Below, piece by piece: positions 40,549 through 49,280 of a stretch of 64,000 bases of DNA. Origin of the DNA: Rhodovarius lipocyclicus (GTDB taxonomy: Bacteria; Pseudomonadota; Alphaproteobacteria; Acetobacterales; Acetobacteraceae). The translations under genes and the position numbers were made by a program. Under the pieces are notes generated by a model. The model was given only the letters and a program-made list of their open reading frames with translations. It was not told where the DNA came from and did not search any database. Numbering within the stretch: the stretch's first letter is position 1; the number at the start of each line of letters is the position of its first letter. Where the stretch lies: contig NZ_JAAABL010000014.1 in the NCBI RefSeq assembly GCF_009900765.1, positions 1 through 64,000 of the forward strand, written 5' to 3'.

Positions 40549-41088
40549 ATGGCACTGCGGCGGGCGCTGGATGCGCTGTACTGGTGCAGCGCGGCGCTCG
40601 CCGCGTTGTGCCTGCTCGGTATCTTTTTCATCATGATCGCGCAGATGCTGCTGCGGCAGTTCAACATCCCCATCCTGGGGGCTGATGACGTCACGGCATT
40701 CCTCTGCGTCGGCAGCGCCTTCTTCGCGCTGGCCTATACGTTCCGCCGCGGTGAACTGATCCGGGTTGGGCTGCTGATCGAAAAGCTCTCCCCCAAGGCC
40801 CGCCAAGCGATGGAGGCCGTGGTGCTGGCCCTGGCCGCCGTCCTGACGGCCTACATCACCTACTGGTGCGCCAACGATGTGATGTTCAGCTACGAGATCG
40901 ACGACATGGCGCAGGGCAGCATCGCCTTCCAGCTGTGGATCCCGAAGCTGGCCATGCCGCTCGGTGCCGGCATCATGCTGATCGCCGTGCTCGACGAGCT
41001 GGTGCGCGTGCTGCGCGGCCAGAAACCCAGCTATCAGGTCGCAGCGGAAGACCGTGCCGCACGCGGCGATTTCTCGGCGGAGGTCTGA
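40549..41088 (+). CDS. dctQ: TRAP transporter small permease DctQ
   Basis: A 179-residue protein with four membrane helices, typical of DctQ: ALDALYWCSAALAALCLLG, LLRQFNIPILGADDVTAFLC, a third segment AMEAVVLALAAVLTAYI, and the fourth near LAMPLGAGIMLIAVLDELV. It pairs with DctM in the Na+-coupled TRAP importer. Starts two bases past the dctP stop; the dctM ATG follows its own stop by four bases. Confidence 0.93.
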   Translation: MALRRALDALYWCSAALAALCLLGIFFIMIAQMLLRQFNIPILGADDVTAFLCVGSAFFALAYTFRRGELIRVGLLIEKLSPKARQAMEAVVLALAAVLTAYITYWCANDVMFSYEIDDMAQGSIAFQLWIPKLAMPLGAGIMLIAVLDELVRVLRGQKPSYQVAAEDRAARGDFSAEV

Positions 41089-41092
41089 GACC

Positions 41093-42397
41093 ATGGACCT
41101 CATCACGATGTCCCTTTTCCTGCTGTTCGTGCTCTGCCTTCTGCTGGGCAGCGGGTTGTGGATCGCCCTCTCGCTCGCCGGCGCGGGCTGGATGGCCATG
41201 ACGCTGGTGAACCCCAACCCCGGCCTGTTCCTGGCCAGCGCCTATTGGGAAAGCACCGGCTCCTGGACGCTCGCGGCGCTACCGATGTTCGTGTGGATGG
41301 GTGAGATCCTGTTCCGCACCAAGCTGTCCGAGGAACTGTTCAACGGCCTGGCCCCCTGGGTGCGGCGCATCCCCGGCCGGCTGCTGCATGTGAACATCCT
41401 GGCCTGCGGCATCTTCGGCTCCGTCTCCGGCTCCTCGGCGGCCACCTGCGCCACCGTCAGCCGCATCGCGCTGCCGGAACTGCGCAAGCGCGGCTATGAC
41501 GACAGCATCTCGATCGGCAGTCTGGCCACGGCCGGCACGCTCGGCATTATGATCCCGCCCTCCATCATCATGGTGGTCTACGCGGTGGCGGCCGAGGTCT
41601 CGATCGTGCGTGTCTTCATCGCGGGCTGCCTGCCGGGCTTGCTCGTGATGATCCTGTTCAGCGGCTACATCGCCATCTGGGCCAAGCTGAACCCGGACAA
41701 GCAGCCCCCGCAGGACCCGCCGATGTCCTTCATGGCCAAGATGAAGCAGTCGGCCCAGCTGATCCCCTGCGCCATCCTGATCGTGGTCGTCATCGGCTCC
41801 ATGTTCGTGGGCTGGGCGACGGCGACGGAAGCCGCGGCCTTCGGCGTGCTGGGCAGCCTGGTGCTGGCGGCGGTCACCCGCACCCTCACCTGGGCCAGCT
41901 TCTTCGAGAGCCTGGCGGCGGCCACCCGCCTGTCCTGCATGATCCTGTTCATCCTGGCCGGCGCCGCCTTCCTGACCAAGGCGATGGCGCTGACCGGCAT
42001 CCCCGCCGCCCTGGCCCAGGCCGTGGCCGAGGCGGGCCTCGGCCCCTACTCGATCATCGCCATCCTGACGCTGGTCTACGTGGTGCTGGGCGCGGCCCTC
42101 GACGGCGTGTCGATGATCGTGCTCACCACCTCCGTCGTCGTGCCCATCGTGCAGCACGCGGGCTTCGACCTGGTGTGGTTCGGCATCTTCATCGTGCTGC
42201 TGGTGGAAATCGCGGAAATCACCCCGCCGCTCGGCTTCAACCTGTTCGTCATGCAAACCATGACCGGCAAGGAACAAACCGAAGTGGCCTGGGCCTCCAT
42301 GCCGTTCTTCCTGATGCTGGTGCTGACCGTGGTGCTGATCACCATCTTCCCCGTCGCCCTGGTGACTGGACTGCCGGAATGGCTGCTGGCGCGCTGA
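41093..42397 (+). CDS. dctM: TRAP transporter large permease DctM
   Basis: A 434-residue, roughly 12-helix permease of the DctM family. ALPMFVWMGEILFRTKLSEELF, HVNILACGIFGSVSGSSAATCATVSRIALPEL, TLGIMIPPSIIMVVYAV and EITPPLGFNLFVMQ are highly conserved blocks; the SGSSAATCATV loop lies at the substrate/sodium site. It imports the DctP-bound acid using a sodium gradient. Last gene of the TRAP operon, convergent with the aminotransferase across repeat copy E. Confidence 0.95.
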   Translation: MDLITMSLFLLFVLCLLLGSGLWIALSLAGAGWMAMTLVNPNPGLFLASAYWESTGSWTLAALPMFVWMGEILFRTKLSEELFNGLAPWVRRIPGRLLHVNILACGIFGSVSGSSAATCATVSRIALPELRKRGYDDSISIGSLATAGTLGIMIPPSIIMVVYAVAAEVSIVRVFIAGCLPGLLVMILFSGYIAIWAKLNPDKQPPQDPPMSFMAKMKQSAQLIPCAILIVVVIGSMFVGWATATEAAAFGVLGSLVLAAVTRTLTWASFFESLAAATRLSCMILFILAGAAFLTKAMALTGIPAALAQAVAEAGLGPYSIIAILTLVYVVLGAALDGVSMIVLTTSVVVPIVQHAGFDLVWFGIFIVLLVEIAEITPPLGFNLFVMQTMTGKEQTEVAWASMPFFLMLVLTVVLITIFPVALVTGLPEWLLAR

Positions 42398-42409
42398 ACG
42401 GGTAGGGCG

Positions 42410-42565
42410 CCGCGGGGAAGGGCTCTGCCCCCCCCCGCACCCCCACCCGCCAAGGGCCGCGAGGCCCTTGGAACCCGGCCTTTTTCAACTAACTGATGGG
42501 GGTCCAGGGGCCACTGGCTCCTGGCGGGGGGAGCGCGAGGGGGGCAGAGCCCCTCTCGCATCGCC
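42410..42565. repeat. Multi-hairpin repeat, copy E (core lost)
   Basis: Has the GC hairpins of the family (GGCTCTGCCC..., GCCAAGGGCCGCGAGGCCCTTGG, CCAGGGGCCACTGGCTCCTGG, GAGGGGGGCAGAGCCCCTC) but lacks the AT-rich core and TTGGCGC borders; only CCTTTTTCAACTAACTGATG stands between the arms. It separates two convergent genes and could stop both transcripts. Confidence 0.65.
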
Positions 42566-42573
42566 CTGCCGGT

Positions 42574-43953
42574 TCAGATCTCGCCTTCGGCTTTCAGTCC
42601 GCGCAGGGTGTCGCGGAAGGCGGTGGTGATGGCGGCCACTTCTTCCGGGCCGTGGGTGGCGGACAGGATGCCGCCGCGGAAGCCCATGGGGTCCACGCCG
42701 TTGGTGATCATGCCCAGGTGCAGTTTCTGGGTCAGGGTCTTGCGCGGGTCGGGCCCGAAGGTGCTGGACGGCACGGAGAAGCTGTTGAAGGTCAGCGGGT
42801 CGATATCCAGCTTCGCGGCGTTGGTGAAGATGAAGAAGAAGCTGAACTCGCCGTAGATGCCCCAGGGCACGTTCTCCTCGACCAGCACGTTGCGCAGGCT
42901 GGTGCGCACCGCCTCGCCGGCGGCGTTGGCCCGCGCGCAGGCGTCGGTGTCGCGGATGGTGCGCAGCGTGACGATGCCGGCGGCGGCCGAGACCGGGTTG
43001 GCGTTGTAGGTGCCGGGGTGCTTGATCTTCTCGCGGCCCTTGGCGGCCGAGACCTCGAAGTCCAGCTCGTCCAGCAGGTCCTTGCGGCCGGCGACGGCGC
43101 CGCCGGGCAGGCCGCCGGCGACGACCTTGGCCAGGGTGCACAGGTCGGGCGTCACGCCACGGGCTTCCTGCGCGCCGCCGGGGGCCAGGCGGAAGCCGGT
43201 CACGACCTCATCCATGATCAGCAGCACGCCGTATTCCTGGGTCAGCGCGCGCAGCGCCTTCAGGAAGCTGCCGGGGATGGGCACGTTGCCGGTGTTGGCG
43301 CCGATGGGTTCGATGATGACGGCGGCGATGTCGTCGTCGGCCTCGAACAGGGCGCGGACGGCGTCGATGTCATTGGGCGGCAGCAGCTTCACGCCGTCGG
43401 CCACGGCCTCGGTCACGCCCGGGGTGGGGGTGCCGTCGAAATGGCCGTCCACGCCGAAGGCCATCACATCGTGCCAGCCGTGGAAGTGGCGGTGGAAGCG
43501 GGCGATCTTGCTGCGGCCGGTGTGGGCGCGGGCCAGGCGCACGGCCATGTGCGTGGCCTCGGTGCCCGAGGAGGTGAAGCGCACGCGCTCGGCCGAGGGG
43601 ACCATCTCCTGGATCAGGTTGGCCCATTCGATTTCCAGCGCGTGGCTGGCGCCGAACTGGCTGCCCTTGCGCATCTGCTCGATGGTGGCTTCGACCACGT
43701 CATCCGGGCAATGGCCCAGCAGGTGGGAGCCATGGCCGCCGAACAGGTCCACATAGCGGTTGCCGTCCACATCCCACTTGATGGGGCCTTTGCCCTTCGC
43801 GCAGGAGAGCGGGTAGGGCTTCAGCCAGCGGCTGTCATGGGTGATGCCGCTGGGGAAGGCGCCGAGCGCCTTGGCATGGAGCGCCGCGCTGCCCGGGGTG
43901 GCGGCGATATAGGCGTTGATGATGGCACTGTTCGTCAGGTTGGTATCGGGCAT
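42574..43953 (-). CDS. Class III aminotransferase (glutamate-1-semialdehyde aminomutase-like)
   Basis: A 459-residue PLP enzyme. Motifs run from YVDLFGGHGSHLLGHCPDDVV and RFTSSGTEATHMAVRLARA (phosphate site) through FHRHFHGWHD, AVIIEPIGANTGNVPIPG, LLIMDEVVTGFRLAPGGAQE (Asp to the pyridine nitrogen) and CTLAKVVAGGLPGGAVAGRKD with the PLP lysine (LAK). Closest in style to GSAM-like aminotransferases of unknown substrate that cluster with transporters, longer than HemL. The MPDTNLTNS start at 43953 fits; the extension to 44004 lies in a repeat. It may process the acid imported by the TRAP system convergent to it. Confidence 0.92.
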   Translation of the reverse strand: MPDTNLTNSAIINAYIAATPGSAALHAKALGAFPSGITHDSRWLKPYPLSCAKGKGPIKWDVDGNRYVDLFGGHGSHLLGHCPDDVVEATIEQMRKGSQFGASHALEIEWANLIQEMVPSAERVRFTSSGTEATHMAVRLARAHTGRSKIARFHRHFHGWHDVMAFGVDGHFDGTPTPGVTEAVADGVKLLPPNDIDAVRALFEADDDIAAVIIEPIGANTGNVPIPGSFLKALRALTQEYGVLLIMDEVVTGFRLAPGGAQEARGVTPDLCTLAKVVAGGLPGGAVAGRKDLLDELDFEVSAAKGREKIKHPGTYNANPVSAAAGIVTLRTIRDTDACARANAAGEAVRTSLRNVLVEENVPWGIYGEFSFFFIFTNAAKLDIDPLTFNSFSVPSSTFGPDPRKTLTQKLHLGMITNGVDPMGFRGGILSATHGPEEVAAITTAFRDTLRGLKAEGEI

Positions 43954-43969
43954 CGGCAAGGCACTCCTG

Positions 43970-44072
43970 AGAGCGTGATCCGCTCGCATCCGCTTACGGC
44001 ACACGCTCCCAACTACTGGTTGTTCGCGTGATTCACGCCTCCGGTGTTTCCACCTCCGGCGATCACGCTCTA
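43970..44072 (-). repeat. TAG-start palindromic repeat, diverged copy on the minus strand
   Basis: On the minus strand: TAG at 44072-44070, AGCGTGATCGCCGGAGG, and later GGGAGCGTGTGCCGTAAGCG with GATGCGAGCGGATCACGCTC at the end; its ends AGCGTGATC/GATCACGCT pair. It aligns with the 3' half of copies at 4916 and 20100 (GGAGCG..TGCCGT.AGC.G.TGCGA.CGGA). The TAG is the stop of the AMP-ligase gene. Confidence 0.7.
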
Positions 44073-45818
44073 TGCCGGCAAGGCAGCATGGGGCGTCCCG
44101 CTCTGCAAGGCCCGGACCAGGGCCGAATGGTGTTCCAGCACCTGTTTCCGCCTGGTTTTCAGGCTGGGTGTCAGCAGGCCGTTCTCGATGCTGAAGGCTT
44201 CGTCCAGCGCGGCCCAGCGGCGGATGCGTTCATGCGGGGCCAGCTTGGCGTTCACGCGGGCGACGGCGGCGGCAAGGTCCCCCTCCCGCCCCTCGGCGGG
44301 CACCAGCAGGGCGACCAGGGCGGCCTGGCCCTCGCCGGACACCACGGCCTGGGTGATGGCGGTTTCGGCGGTCAGCAGCGCCTCGACCCGGGCGGGAGCC
44401 ACCATCATGCCGCCCACCAGCTTGATGAAATCCTTCTTGCGGTCGGTGATGCGGATGCGCCCGGCCGCGTCCAGCATGCCGATATCGCCGGTGTGCAGCC
44501 AGGGGCCGCCCGGGCCGTCGGGGGCGATGGCGGCGGCGGTGGCCTCGGGCTGGTTCCAGTAGCCCGCCATCAGCAGCCCGCCGCGCAGCAGGATCTCGCC
44601 ATCGGCGGCCACCTTCACCTCCACCCCCGGCAGCGGGTGGCCCACCGTGTGGCGGTCATTGTCCCAGGGCAGGTTGACCGAGACGACGGGCCCGGCCTCC
44701 GTCTGGCCATAGCCCTGCAGCACCGGGATGCCCATGGCCAGGAAGAAGCCCGACAGCTCCGGGTCCAGCCGCGCCCCGCCCGAGATCAGCGCGGCCAGCC
44801 CGCCGCCGAAGCGCGCCTGCACGCGGGCGCGCACCAGGCGTTCCAGCGCCGCGTCCTCCAGCCGTTCCAGCGGGTTCAGGGGCGGGCCGTCCATCTTGCG
44901 CAACCCCAGGGACAGCGCGCGGGCGAACAGCCAGCGCCGGGCGGCGCCCGCATCCTCCAGCTGGTTCAGGATGCGGGTCTTCAGCACCTCGAACAGGCGG
45001 GGCACGGCGGTGATCAGGGTGGGGCGGATCTCCTGGAACTCCCGCGCCAGGTGTTCCGCCCCGCGGGAGAACACCAGCTCCATCCCCAGGCTGGGCAGCA
45101 GGAAGCCGCCGGCCGTGTGCTCATAGCTGTGAGACATGGGCAGGAAGGACAGGTAGCGCCCGCCCTTGAACGGAATGCCCCGCCCCGCGATCCGCACGCC
45201 CTCGCAATTCGACAGCATGGCGCGGTGCGGCAGCATGGCCCCGCGCGGCGCGCCCCCGGTGCCGGAGGTATAGATGATGCAGGCCACGGCCTCCCCATCA
45301 TCGGCGAAGGGCGGGGGAGGGGCTTCGGTGGCCAGCGCCTCGGCCCAGCTGGGCCAGGGGCCGCCCGGCCCGGCGTCGAAGACCAGGATGGGCAGGTCGA
45401 GCCCCGCCATCTCCGCCGCCTGGCGCAGCTTCGCCGCGTTCTGCGCCGAGTCGGCGATGGCCAGGCTGGGCGCGCAGTCGCCGATCACATGGGCATGGTG
45501 GGCCACGGTGTTGGCCACATAGGTGGGCACGGTGATGGCGCCGAGTGCCATGATGGCGTTGTCCGCGATCAGGAATTCCGGCCGGCTGGCGGAAACCAGC
45601 AGCACGCGCTGGCCCGGTCGCACGCCGCGCGCGGCCAGCCCCGCCGCCGCCCGCCGCACCGCCTGGCCGAATTCGCCCCAGCCCATGCCCCGCCAGCCGT
45701 CCCCCTGCCAGAAACGCAGCATGGGGGCGGTGGACTCGCGCTCCGCCAGTGCCAACATCATGCCGTGCAGGGTGGTGGCACCCGTGGGGGCGAATTCCTG
45801 GTTCGCCTGATCCGTCAT
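44070..45818 (-). CDS. AMP-dependent acyl-CoA synthetase/ligase
   Basis: A 582-residue adenylating enzyme of the ANL family, long-chain-acyl-CoA-ligase-like. Phosphate loop IIYTSGTGGAPRGAML, LSFLPMSHSYEHTAGGFLL, GYGQTEAGPVVSVN, GEILLRGGLLMAGYWNQPEAT, and LHTGDIGMLDAAGRIRITDRKKDFIKLVGG with the hinge; the C-terminal lysine region reads LLTPSLKTRRKQVLEHH. It activates a carboxylic acid as an AMP ester, then a thioester. Two bases of slack only: its stop is the TAG of a repeat. It is upstream of the aminotransferase on the same strand. Substrate unknown; FadD-like by length. Confidence 0.93.
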   Translation of the reverse strand: MTDQANQEFAPTGATTLHGMMLALAERESTAPMLRFWQGDGWRGMGWGEFGQAVRRAAAGLAARGVRPGQRVLLVSASRPEFLIADNAIMALGAITVPTYVANTVAHHAHVIGDCAPSLAIADSAQNAAKLRQAAEMAGLDLPILVFDAGPGGPWPSWAEALATEAPPPPFADDGEAVACIIYTSGTGGAPRGAMLPHRAMLSNCEGVRIAGRGIPFKGGRYLSFLPMSHSYEHTAGGFLLPSLGMELVFSRGAEHLAREFQEIRPTLITAVPRLFEVLKTRILNQLEDAGAARRWLFARALSLGLRKMDGPPLNPLERLEDAALERLVRARVQARFGGGLAALISGGARLDPELSGFFLAMGIPVLQGYGQTEAGPVVSVNLPWDNDRHTVGHPLPGVEVKVAADGEILLRGGLLMAGYWNQPEATAAAIAPDGPGGPWLHTGDIGMLDAAGRIRITDRKKDFIKLVGGMMVAPARVEALLTAETAITQAVVSGEGQAALVALLVPAEGREGDLAAAVARVNAKLAPHERIRRWAALDEAFSIENGLLTPSLKTRRKQVLEHHSALVRALQSGTPHAALPA

Positions 45819-45873
45819 AGACTTGCCGCCTCCCCCGCTTGGCCCTGGCCCGTTCGGGCATATATGGAAGCTT

Positions 45874-47697
45874 ATGCAGATGTCCCAAGCCGCGCACCCC
45901 ATCCCTTTCGCCCCGCTCGATGCCTCCGCCGGCGGCGGAGAGGGCCTTCCGGTCTGGGATCTGTCCGATCTCTATGCCGGGCAGGACGATCCGAAGCTGA
46001 AGGCCGATCTGGACAAGGCCGGCACGGATGCCCAGGCGTTCAAGGCGCGGCTGGCCGGAAAGCTCTCGGGCATCGGCGGGGATGCGCTGGCCGAGGCCAT
46101 CGCGGAATATGAGGCGATCGAGGAAGTGCTGGGCCGGGCGATGAGCTTCGCCAGCCTCACCTTCGCCTCGGACGCGCAGAGCACCGCCAATGGCCAGTTC
46201 TACCAGGCGATCCAGGAGAAGGTGACGGAGATCTCCTCCCACCTCGTCTTCTTCACGCTGGAGATCAACCTGCTGGACGAGGCGCTGCTGGAAACCTGGT
46301 CCGAGGGCAGCCCCTCGCTGGCCGGCTGGGGCCCCTGGATCCGCGACCTGCGCCTGTTCCGCGACCACCAGCTGTCGGATGAGCTGGAGCGGCTGCTGAA
46401 CGAGAAGGACATCTCCGGCCGCGCGGCCTGGAGCCGACTGTTCGATGAGACGATGGCGAACATGACCGTCACCGTCGCGGGCCAGGAGGTCTCGGTCAGC
46501 GCGGCGCTGAACCAGCTCTCGGACCGGGACCGCGAGAAGCGGCGCGCCGCGGCCGAGGGCGTTTCCGCCGCCTTCGCCAGCCGCATCAAGCTGTTCAGCT
46601 TCATCACCAACACCTTGGCCAAGGACAAGGAGGTGATGGACAAGTGGCGCCGCTATCCCACCCCCGCCTCCTATCGCAACCGCGCGAACATGGTCGAGGA
46701 TGAGGTGGTGGAGGCGCTGGTCTCCTCCGTCTGGGCCTATCTGCCCAAGCTGTCGCACCGCTACTACGCGCTGAAGGCGAAGTGGCTGGGCATGGAGAAG
46801 CTGCAGCACTGGGACCGCAACGCGCCCCTGCCGGCCGACGCCGACACCACCATCGCCTGGCCCGATGCCGTGAAGCAGGTGCGCGCCGCCTATCACGCCT
46901 TCAGCCCCAAGCTGGCGGAGATGGCGGCCCCCTTCTTCGAGAAATCCTGGATCGACGCGGCGCTGCGGCCGGGCAAGGCGTCCGGCGCCTTCGCGCACCC
47001 GACCGTGCCCTCGGCCCACCCCTATCTGCTGCTGAACTATCACGGCAAGGCGCGGGACGTGATGACGCTGGCCCATGAGCTGGGCCATGGCGTGCACCAG
47101 CGCCTCGCGGCCGACCAGGGCTACCTGATGTCCTCCACCCCGCTGACGCTGGCCGAGACCGCGAGCGTGTTCGGGGAGATGCTGACCTTCCAGGCCATGC
47201 TGAACGCGGAGACGGACCCGGCGAAGAAGCGCATCCTGCTGGCCGGCAAGGTCGAGGACATGCTGAACACGGTGGTCCGGCAGATCGCCTTCTATCAGTT
47301 CGAGACCAAGCTGCACGCCGCCCGCCGCCAGGGTGAGCTGTCGCCGGAAGACATCGGCAAGATCTGGATGGGCATCCAGACCGAGAGCCTGGGCCCGGCC
47401 TTCGAGTTCTCCGGCGACTACAATGTCTATTGGGCGTATATCCCGCACTTCATCCACACGCCCTTCTATGTCTATGCCTACGCCTTCGGGGATTGCCTGG
47501 TGAACGCGCTGTATGGGGTCTACAAGGACGGGGCGGTGCCGGATTTCGAGCAGAAATACCTGGACATGCTGGCCGCCGGCGGCACGCTGCGCCACCAGGA
47601 GCTGCTGGCCCCCTTCGGCCTGTCCGCCGCCGACCCGGAATTCTGGAAGCGCGGGCTGGACGTGATCTCGGGCTTCATCGACCAGCTCGAAGCCTGA
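45874..47697 (+). CDS. pepF: M3 family oligoendopeptidase F
   Basis: A 607-residue cytosolic zinc metallopeptidase. The catalytic HExxH is at H401-H405 (LAHELGHGVHQRL), and the third zinc ligand glutamate is in LTLAETASVFGEMLTF downstream. N-terminal VWDLSDLYAGQDDPKLKADL is the family start; HPTVPSAHPYLLLNYHGKARDVMTL precedes the active site. It degrades oligopeptides of about 7-17 residues in the PepF family. ATG at 45874 follows GGAAG. Divergent from the AMP ligase with 55 bp between, and followed one base later by the ABC1 kinase gene. Confidence 0.95.
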   Translation: MQMSQAAHPIPFAPLDASAGGGEGLPVWDLSDLYAGQDDPKLKADLDKAGTDAQAFKARLAGKLSGIGGDALAEAIAEYEAIEEVLGRAMSFASLTFASDAQSTANGQFYQAIQEKVTEISSHLVFFTLEINLLDEALLETWSEGSPSLAGWGPWIRDLRLFRDHQLSDELERLLNEKDISGRAAWSRLFDETMANMTVTVAGQEVSVSAALNQLSDRDREKRRAAAEGVSAAFASRIKLFSFITNTLAKDKEVMDKWRRYPTPASYRNRANMVEDEVVEALVSSVWAYLPKLSHRYYALKAKWLGMEKLQHWDRNAPLPADADTTIAWPDAVKQVRAAYHAFSPKLAEMAAPFFEKSWIDAALRPGKASGAFAHPTVPSAHPYLLLNYHGKARDVMTLAHELGHGVHQRLAADQGYLMSSTPLTLAETASVFGEMLTFQAMLNAETDPAKKRILLAGKVEDMLNTVVRQIAFYQFETKLHAARRQGELSPEDIGKIWMGIQTESLGPAFEFSGDYNVYWAYIPHFIHTPFYVYAYAFGDCLVNALYGVYKDGAVPDFEQKYLDMLAAGGTLRHQELLAPFGLSAADPEFWKRGLDVISGFIDQLEA

Positions 47698-47698
47698 C

Positions 47699-49063
47699 AT
47701 GGCCGACGACAAGCCCCTGTTCGGTGAGGTGCGGCGCTTCGTCCGCACCTCCGGCGCTGTCACCGGCATCGCGGCGCGGGTGGCGGGCGAGCGGTTCCTC
47801 GGCATCAAGACCAACAAGGCCGCCCATGCGGCGGACCTGAGGGCGGTGCTGGGCGGGCTGAAGGGCCCGCTGATGAAGGTGGCGCAGTTCCTGTCCACCG
47901 TGCCGGACGCCCTGCCGGAGGAATACGCGGCGGAGTTGCAGGAGCTGCAATCCAACGCGCCGCCCATGGGCTGGGCCTTCGTCAAGCGCCGGATGACGGC
48001 GGAGCTGGGCCCGCACTGGCAGTCCCGCTTCAAGGAGTTCGGGCAGGAAGCGGCCGCGGCCGCCTCGCTGGGGCAGGTGCACCGCGCGGTGCTGCCCGAT
48101 GGCACGCCGGTGGCCTGCAAGCTGCAATACCCGGACATGCCCAATGTGGTGGATGCCGATTTGCGGCAGCTGCGCATGGCGCTCGGCCTGTATCAGCGCA
48201 TGGATTCCACGCTGGAGAACAGCGAGGTGTTCCAGGAACTGTCCGACCGCCTGCGGGAGGAGCTGGACTACACCCGGGAGGCCAAGCACCAGAAGCTGTA
48301 CGGCATCATGCTGCGCGGCTCGGTCCAGGTGTGGGTGCCGCAGCCGGTGGAGGAACTGACCACCCAGCGCCTGCTGACGATGAACTGGCTGCCCGGCCGC
48401 CCGCTGCTGAAGCGGTTGGAGGAAGACCCCTCCGCCGAGGAGCGCGGCGTCTATGCCCGCGCGTTGTTCGAGGCCTGGTACAAGCCGCTGTATGTGTGCG
48501 GCGTGATCCATGGCGACCCGCATCTGGGCAATTACCTGGTGCGCCAGCCCGGCGACGAGCAGCCCGGCGGCATCAGCCTGCTGGATTTCGGCACCATCCG
48601 CGTGTTTCCGCCGCGCTTCGTCGGCGGCGTGGTGCGGCTGTTCGAGGCGATCCGCGACGGGAACGAGGCCCGTGCCTATGAGGCGCTGGAGGATTGGGGC
48701 TTCACCGGCCTGTCCAAGGAAACCCTGCGCCTGCTGAAATCCTGGGCCGAGTTCCTGTACGACCCGCTGATCGAGGACCGGGTGCGCCCGATCCAGCAAT
48801 CGGACGACCCGAATTACGGGCGCAACGTGGCCCAGGCCGTGCATGGCGGGCTGAAGGCGGAGGCCGCGCGCACCGGCAAGCCGGTGAAGGTTCCGCGCGA
48901 ATTCCCCTTCATGGACCGCGCGGCGGTGGGGGTGGGCTCCGCCTTCATGCGGCTGAAGACGGAACAGAACTGGCACCGGCTGTTCATGGAACTGATCGAC
49001 GGTTTCGATGAACAGGCGCTGGCGGACCGGCAGGCGAAGGCATTGGTCGAGGCGGGGCTGTAG
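47699..49063 (+). CDS. ABC1/UbiB (ADCK-like) atypical kinase
   Basis: A 454-residue atypical protein-kinase-like protein. The N-terminal KxGQ-type element is LKGPLMKVAQFLSTVPDALP, ASLGQVHRAVLPDGTPVACKLQYP is the Ala-rich nucleotide loop with the ATP-binding lysine, VIHGDPHLGNYLV the catalytic HGDxHxxN and LLDFGTIRVF the metal-binding DFG. Members regulate ubiquinone synthesis or lipid homeostasis; this is not the long UbiB with C-terminal helices, so I do not call it ubiB. Starts one base after the pepF stop. Confidence 0.92.
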   Translation: MADDKPLFGEVRRFVRTSGAVTGIAARVAGERFLGIKTNKAAHAADLRAVLGGLKGPLMKVAQFLSTVPDALPEEYAAELQELQSNAPPMGWAFVKRRMTAELGPHWQSRFKEFGQEAAAAASLGQVHRAVLPDGTPVACKLQYPDMPNVVDADLRQLRMALGLYQRMDSTLENSEVFQELSDRLREELDYTREAKHQKLYGIMLRGSVQVWVPQPVEELTTQRLLTMNWLPGRPLLKRLEEDPSAEERGVYARALFEAWYKPLYVCGVIHGDPHLGNYLVRQPGDEQPGGISLLDFGTIRVFPPRFVGGVVRLFEAIRDGNEARAYEALEDWGFTGLSKETLRLLKSWAEFLYDPLIEDRVRPIQQSDDPNYGRNVAQAVHGGLKAEAARTGKPVKVPREFPFMDRAAVGVGSAFMRLKTEQNWHRLFMELIDGFDEQALADRQAKALVEAGL

Positions 49064-49280
49064 CGCCACCCTCATCCATGCCGCCCACCGATTGGGCGCT
49101 GGCATGAACAATCGCCCATGAACCCAGCGCTCCGCGCCGCCCCGCCGTCTATTTGGGCGGCCGGGGCGGTCGCGCGCCGGCGTTCCGGGTCTAGCTATGA
49201 CCATCCGAGGAAATGTCCGTTTCCCCCGACCCCCCACCAGGGGCCGGGCCCGTCACATTATGCCTCGGGGGCCCTCGCCC

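Noticed and set aside
45298-48177. A 959-codon minus frame opposite pepF and the ABC1 kinase
   Set aside because: The plus strand encodes complete enzymes with catalytic motifs; the long frame is due to codon bias in GC-rich DNA.
49064-49280. A structured leader or riboswitch before the MFS exporter
   Set aside because: There are GC-rich inverted repeats (for example near 49140-49175) but no motif of guanidine or other known riboswitch classes.
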